Below, in pieces: positions 58,515 through 64,000 of a stretch of DNA of 64,000 bases; within the stretch, counting starts at the first letter, position 1, and each line of letters begins with the position of its first letter. Both the position numbers and the translations under genes were made by a program. The stretch covers positions 10,167,500 to 10,231,499 of the forward strand of contig BSQZ01000001.1 in the NCBI GenBank assembly GCA_033239005.1, written 5' to 3'. The notes beneath the pieces are model-generated. The model ran no database searches. It was not told the origin of the DNA and saw nothing but the letters and a program-made list of their open reading frames with translations. The stretch is from Lamellibrachia satsuma. Its lineage: Eukaryota > Annelida > Polychaeta > Sabellida > Siboglinidae.

Positions 58515-58929
58515 ATGGGGTGTACCGTGGGCACGAAGACAAGTTCACAGACTTTACAAGGACAGGACTCGGAGCCAGTAGGGAGGAATGAGATTGGCAA
58601 CACGCATGCAGGCAACAACACAAATGTAGACAACAAGGTAGTGACCAGCAGTACGAACACGGTGACTTCAGGAGGGACGACTCAGTGTGACAGCAAGCAG
58701 AAATACACCGGTTATAGTTTGTTTATGGAGAAGAATCTGGAGGCAGCTCAGAAGCAGAAGAACAATGAGAGATTTCCAGAAGCCAGAAAACATGTGGAGA
58801 ATCCCATACATGGCAGTGCCGAAGTTATTACTCCGACAAAACGGAAAGCGGTGGACAGTAAAGCTGTGGAGGATTCCACGACACCGGAGACTTCACATGA
58901 GATCCCACAGAGCCTGGAGACTTCACCGA
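58515..58929 (+). CDS. Unrecognised protein, N-terminal exon, possibly acylated
   Basis: ATG (catcATGG) follows an in-frame TAA five codons upstream, supporting this start. The 138 codons begin MGCTVGTKTSSQ: Gly2 with Thr at position 7 and Cys3 resembles an N-myristoylation/palmitoylation start. A Ser/Thr/Asn/Gly-rich segment follows, then a charged helix-prone stretch (YTGYSLFMEKNLEAAQKQKN) and a basic TPTKRKAVDSK patch, then a Ser/Thr/Pro/Glu-rich end. The exon probably ends in phase 1 at ga|GTGAGT (58929/58930). No domain family is recognised and no second exon was found. Neighbouring SPA17 and the X-box hint at a cilium role, which is inference. Confidence 0.55.
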
Positions 58930-59090
58930 GTGAGTCTTCAGTTCGTTTGTAATTGTCGCATTGACATGTCGTGTGATTATCTCACACAAATAGCCTGTGT
59001 GCATGTTTGTCAGAGCAGAGGTGTCTACTGGCTGTTACAATTATTGATTGTCTCTCGTTGTTACTCATTATAGTCTCTTTCACTTACATT

Positions 59091-59250
59091 TAGTACTTCT
59101 TGGACTAGAATAATGTTTAGTACTTCTTGGACTAGAATAATGTTTAGTACTTCTTGGACTAGAATAATGTTTAGTACTTCTTGGACTAGAATAATGTTTA
59201 GTACTTCTTGGACTAGAATAATGTTTAGTACTTCTTGGATTAGAATAATG
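59091..59250 (+). repeat. 27-bp tandem repeat, 6 copies
   Basis: The unit is TTTAGTACTTCTTGGACTAG plus aataatg. Copies are identical apart from a final ggattag variant. It lies in the presumed intron after the exon at 58515-58929. Confidence 0.9.
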
Positions 59251-59789
59251 CGAAGATAAATTTATTGATTGAAATACTCTGTTTTCAGTTAACTCTCTTT
59301 TCTCAAATTCTTATTCAAAACCTTTGTTTCAGTCAAAGCAATTGACACATCTGGGCATGTTTCAGGAATATCTACCTAGTTTAGTACACTACAGCCTGTA
59401 TTATCATTTTCTATTCTATTCTTAGTAATATGTAACTTATTGGTGCAAAGTACTTGTTTATTTACATTTGTACAAAGCACGTTTTTAATTACTATAAATT
59501 GCCTGCACATCATAACTTTTTATATACTTTGTATTAAATGTGTTACCTCTCATAGTAACAAGAAAATAGGTTGCAGTGGAAAATGATAAGGTATCATTTT
59601 CTATTTTATTTTTATTAATATTAATTAATAATGGCGCTATTTTCCTTTGTTTTTTTCAATATCTGTTGGCTACATTATTCATGTACTTCCAGTGTATAGT
59701 TCATAAAGCTGTTATTTTGTTGGAAGTTGGGCTACACTAGGAGCAGAATTGAGACAAAGTCTGAAACCTCCATTGAATTATCTCAATAG
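59251..59789. other. Unassigned AT-rich sequence
   Basis: A short near-duplicate (gtatcattttctatt-tattctta) occurs at about 59399 and 59591. Nothing else was recognised. Confidence 0.4.
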
Positions 59790-60500
59790 AATAGTATATT
59801 TAACCCGATTGCCTTCCAGCGCCACAAACTTTTCCAGAGTCCAAAAAGTTTCCATCTATAATGCAGCCCGCTCTTGTTAGATGTATGTAAATTATATTTT
59901 TAGACACATAGTGGTAGCAATAACACATTAATTTATTGTCCACACTGAGAATGAGTAATTTCTCGTATCCAGTCTATGCTGTTCTCTGTTCTTTTACTAA
60001 TGCTACTTTGTGTCAACTAGTTTTACAACTATCTTTGATTTTTACATTTAATATTGTAATATTTCTATCAATATCTTAACCATATGGCAGTGTTTATTTT
60101 CTCTTAATGTTTTGGTCTTTAGTGTTGTCAAACCACATTCTATTAGGCATCTTTCATAACTAACGCAGACCTCTCAGTTCTGGAATCAGTTTAGTTGCTC
60201 TTCTTTATAATCTTTCTAGATTAGCTATACCCTTCATGTGATATGGCTTCGATGCTTGTAAACTTATAATGGAAGCCTAACTATTGCTTTGTACAGGGGA
60301 TGATTAGTTCTTTCTCCTTATGTGTGATATTTCTCCTAATTAGCCCCACTTTCTTACATTGAGTTTTGTGTTTCATAAATTGGTTTGTTAGCTACATATA
60401 TGTTTCAAACTGAGATAACTTCCTATGTTCCATAACACCAGTCCAGGGATCTAATCTTTCTGAAGATTTTTCATGTTGTTAATTCTTGACTCTGAACGCA
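59790..60500 (-). mobile_element. CR1/L2-like LINE remnant (minus)
   Basis: Minus translation with stops gives LERL-RRATKLIPELRGLR followed by a decayed 'Y..RL.ECGL.TL..R' run. This is the post-thumb segment typical of CR1/L2/Rex-type LINEs ('QRRATKLIPeLr.lsYeeRL'). The downstream part (59830-59960) resembles the fragments at 21465 and 56100. Confidence 0.5.
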
Positions 60501-60964
60501 GGTCCACTCTTTCATTATGAATGTGACCATACAAAATTGTTTATATAAATTTTCCTGGAATACGTCATTCGCCAAGATTTAATTCATTGTCAGTGATTAG
60601 TTTTGTAGCTGTCCAAAATGGACTGGATGTTCAGCACATTAGGGAGGGTCGGCGTGGTTGATTTCATTTGCTCCATTACTGTTAACATGAACTTTGAGAG
60701 TGGGGAGATTCATGTCTGGATGGACATTGATTGGATCAATATAACAACCAGTTATGCTGTCAGGTTATCATGGTGAGGCTTCAAGACACAACTGTCTCTC
60801 ACAGATGTAGCATGGTCATTAGTCTTTCGCATTGAAAGTTGGTTGTCTGGTTGTCTTTCTGCAAACAATATAACTTTGTATATATAATATCAATGCAGCT
60901 AGGGGCAGAGTGAGATATATACCTGGTTGCTTCTATAGTAGCAGTTGTGTTGTGAGATAGGCAG

Positions 60965-62713
60965 TATGAGATAATCCACTAGGTGGCAGTGTTTGTTGTG
61001 AGAGATAATACACAAGGTGGCAGTGTTTGCTGTGAGAGATAATACACAAGGTGGCAGTGTTTGTTGTGAGAGATAATACACAAGGTGGCAGTGTTTTTTT
61101 GTGAGAGATACTACACAAGGTGGCAGTGTTTGCTGTGTGAGATAATACACAAGGTGGCAGTGTTTGTTATGAGAGATAATACACAAGGTGACAGTGTTTG
61201 TTGTGAGAGATAATACACAAGGTGGCAGTGTTTGCTGTGCGAGATAATACACAAGGTGGCAGTGTTTGTTGTGAGAGACAATACACAAGGTGGCAGTATT
61301 TGCTGTGCGAGATAATACAAAAGGTGGCAGTGTTTGTTGTGAGAGATAATACACAAGGTGGCAGTATTTGCTGTGTGAGATAATACACAAGGTGGTAGTG
61401 TTTGTTGTGAGAGATAATATACAAGGTGGCAGTGTTTGTTGTGAGAGATAATATGTAAGGTGGCAGTGTTTGCTGTGTGACATAATACACCAGGTGGCAG
61501 TGTTTGTTGTGTGAGATGATACACCAGGTGGCAGTGTTTGTTGTGAGAGATGATACACCAGGTGGCAGTGTTTGTTGTGAGAGATGATACACCAGGTGGC
61601 AGTTTTTGCTGTGAGAGATGATACACCAGGTGGCAGTGTTTGCTGTGAGAGATGGTACACCAGGTGGCAGTGTTTGTTGCGTGAGATGATACACCAGGTG
61701 GCAGTGTTTGTTGTGAGAGATGATACACCAGGTGGCAGTGTTCATTGTGAGAGATGATACACCAGGTGGCAGTGTTTATTGTGAGAGATGATACACCAGG
61801 TGGCAGTGTCTGTTGTGTGAGATGATACACCAGGTGGCAGTGTTTGCTGTGAGAGATGATACACCAGGTTGCAGTGTTTGTTGTGTGAGATGATACACCA
61901 GGTGGCAGTGTTTGCTGTGAGAGATGATACACCAGGTGGCAATGTTTATTGTGTGAGATGATACACTAGGTGGCAGTGTTTGTTCTATCAGATGATACAC
62001 CAGGTGGCAGTGTTTGTTGTGAGAGATGATACACCCGGTGGCAGTGTTTGTTCTATCAGATAATACACAAGGTGGCAGTGTTTGTTGTGAGAAATGCTAC
62101 ACCAGGTGGCAGTGTTTGTTGCGTGAGATGATACTCTAGGTGGCAGTGTTTGTTGTGAGAGATGATACACCCGGTGGCAGTGTTTGTTCTATCAGATAAT
62201 ACACAAGGTGGCAGTGTTTGTTGTGAGAAATGCTACACCAGGTGGCAGTGTTTGTTGCGTGAGATGATACTCTAGGTGGCAGTGTTTATTTTGTGAGATG
62301 ATACACCAGGTGGCAGTGTTTGTTCTATCAGATAATACACAAGGTGGCAGTGTTTGTTGTGAGAAATGCTACACCATGTGGCAGTGTTTGTTGTGTGAGA
62401 TGATACTCTAGGTGGCAGTGTTTGTTGTGAGAGATGACACACCAGGTGGCAGTGTTTATTGTGTGAGATGATACACCAGGTGGCAGTGTTTGTTCTGTCA
62501 GATAATACACCAGGTGGCAATGTTTGTTGTATGAAATCAGATCCCTGTATCAGACTATACACTAGGTGACAGTGTTTGTTGTGAGAGATAATACACCAGG
62601 TGGCAGTGTTTGTTGTGAGAGATGATACATCAGGTGGCAGTGTTTGCTGTAAGAGATGATACACCAGGTGGCAGTGTTTGCTGTAAGAGATGATACACCA
62701 GGTGGCAGTGTTT
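60965..62713 (-). repeat. 34-bp minisatellite, about 50 copies, with higher-order structure
   Basis: The unit is GTGGCAGTGTTTGTTGTGAG plus agatgatacaccag. The left third is dominated by aataatacacaag variants, the centre by gatgatacaccag, and the right by mixed four-unit blocks (ttctatcagataatacac, gagaaatgctacacc, gcgtgagatgatactcta). As 34 is not a multiple of three, three units make a 34-residue period and frames stay open on minus (up to 273 codons); these are not taken as genes. Confidence 0.93.
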
Positions 62714-64000
62714 GTGAAAGGTCTCTAATGTAATTAGCACTGTTTCATATAACACATGGTTTGCAACATTTGAAGAAAAATGTTGAGTAGATTTACCATT
62801 GGATGGATGTATGCATCGGTGCAGCATGGATGCATAAATTGTATGTAGCATTTCTGCAGGAAATCATTATATGTATAGGATTGTCAGATAATTGTATTGT
62901 CTACACAAAAATCTGTAGGGTTGACAACACTGCACTTATGTAGGGCCAGGGTAATTTCCTGTTGTTGTTTTCTTGAGAATCGCATAAAGGAGTAGGTTTT
63001 GATATTTCAAATTTCTGCCCCTGTATACCTTTTTGCATGGAATACTTTTTTGGTATGTGCATGGAATACTTTGTTTTGTATGTATACAGAAAACTTTATT
63101 TTGTATGTATATAGAACACTTTGTTTTGTATGTAGTTTAGCATTCATGACACACCCCAAATGTTTTTGAGTAATTCTTACCATCAAGACACATAGATAGA
63201 ACGAAAAAATTACACTACAGAGGTTTTGAGTCCTTTCTTAAAAGACATGTAGCTAGAAAGAAGAAATGATGCTGAAATGAGGTGATGAATTGTTATCTTG
63301 TGTCTAGTACAACCAGCTTCTGGTTCTGCTGTCATAATATACCATCATGGGAGACATGTAGGTGCCACTGGGGCTGACTCATTTGATACAGTGCGCACAG
63401 TTTATGTTGGTCAACAGGTGTGGTCAGAAAGCAGGATGGACAGTCTATTAATGATGTTTATTGCCATCACTCCAGCCTGCCTAGCCTCATCAGTGGAGAA
63501 GTATGCATGACTTTGTGACCACACAGGGAGGTAATAACCTGCTTGTGATCTATGCCACTCTAATTGCTGCACCATAATTACATCAGACGGCTGTGCTGAG
63601 CCACTCATAAAATGTGTCGCGTGCCTGTTAGTTCCTGTTTGTTCTCTGCATGTGCATGTATTTGCAAGCTCACAGCGTGTGCATGCGGCATGTCACTGAA
63701 CATGTGTCAACTTGTTTAATGTATTGTGTTACCATTTTTGACTTACAGTGCAATACAACACGTGTTTATTTTGACCCATAATTATTTACAGTAAATGCGA
63801 TTACATGACAATATACATTTTTAATATGGGTCTCCTATTAAGACAAGGCTTGGTCGCTAGCATAGGAGCCGCCATGATATTTAAATTATAACCTCAACAT
63901 TTTTTATTGTGCCTGTGGAATACTTTTTTCTTTCAGCTGTTGAGGCGAATATGATGCGACTTAAGTTTTGCCAGTAAATTAGGTACTGTTTTAGCATAGG
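62714..64000. other. Unassigned sequence at the window end
   Basis: A repeated ggaatacttt-tt-tgtatgt motif occurs at 63040-63130. A 70-codon + frame at 63298-63510 follows a possible acceptor (gtgtctag at 63306), but no domain was recognised. Confidence 0.35.

Noticed and set aside
60899..62664. Minus-strand frames of 130-273 codons rich in SQQTLPPGVSS-type repeats
   Set aside because: They coincide with the 34-bp array, occur in all three frames, and have no splice or domain support.
60965..62713. CRISPR-like array
   Set aside because: The repeats are directly adjacent, with no unique spacers, in a eukaryotic context with introns and SINEs.
63298..63510. Possible exon of the gene starting at 58515
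   Set aside because: An acceptor-like tag is present but phase, domain and downstream donor could not be supported.

Overview
The window is animal nuclear DNA. It has long AT-rich introns with GT-AG splice sites, about a dozen minisatellites, tRNA-derived SINEs, several LINE clades, hAT DNA transposons and a Gypsy-type LTR element. There are no operons, ribosome binding sites or CRISPR arrays. The repeat mix and the proteins suggest a marine invertebrate, perhaps a lophotrochozoan or another non-vertebrate bilaterian. The species cannot be fixed from the sequence alone.

Four host genes can be supported. (1) A GRAMD1/Aster sterol-transfer gene on + (18538-30657) has ten exons whose phases all agree and encodes about 480 aa: a basic N-terminus, a VASt domain, one transmembrane segment and a C-terminal coiled coil. 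No GRAM domain exons are visible, and a promoter-like block sits just upstream of the first ATG. (2) A ZNHIT2 gene (HIT zinc finger, R2TP/HSP90-linked snRNP assembly) on - (44957-34088) has ten phase-consistent exons plus a tentative first exon, about 403 aa. It is convergent with GRAMD1. (3) The 5' part of a SPA17-like gene on + (52165-52318 coding) carries an RIIa docking domain. (4) The first coding exon of an unrecognised gene on + (58515-58929) starts with a possible acylation motif and has a perfect RFX X-box 292 bp upstream. A weaker X-box-like site lies upstream of SPA17. Genes 3 and 4 may therefore form a cilium/flagellum-related pair.

Layout: 1-1500 unassigned plus a 35-bp minisatellite; 1520-5225 a decayed minus-strand Gypsy element whose 3' LTR has grown into a minisatellite of about 27 units; 6222-6601 and 11932-12332 two copies of one MITE family on either side of a 3.7-kb hAT element with a damaged, spliced transposase (7395-11097); 13119-13777 a 42-bp array; 16278-17650 an RTE-type LINE; 18440-30657 GRAMD1; 30658-33900 its 3' flank and an 80-bp array; 34088-44957 ZNHIT2, with a SINE split by a hAT insertion in one intron; 45400-47120 a LINE with an inverted 5' half; 47782-48102 a SINE with exact target duplications; 49000-52400 the SPA17 start with a jockey/CR1-like LINE in its putative first intron; 53100-55300 a dead LINE; 56158-56589 a perfect 33-bp array inside a LINE remnant; 58200-58929 the X-box gene start; 60965-62713 a large 34-bp array; 62714-64000 unassigned.

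No wholly new gene system is evident. The most distinctive signals are the LTR-born minisatellite, the possible GRAM-less Aster start, the inverted LINE, the nested hAT-in-SINE insertion, and the X-box-linked unknown gene.
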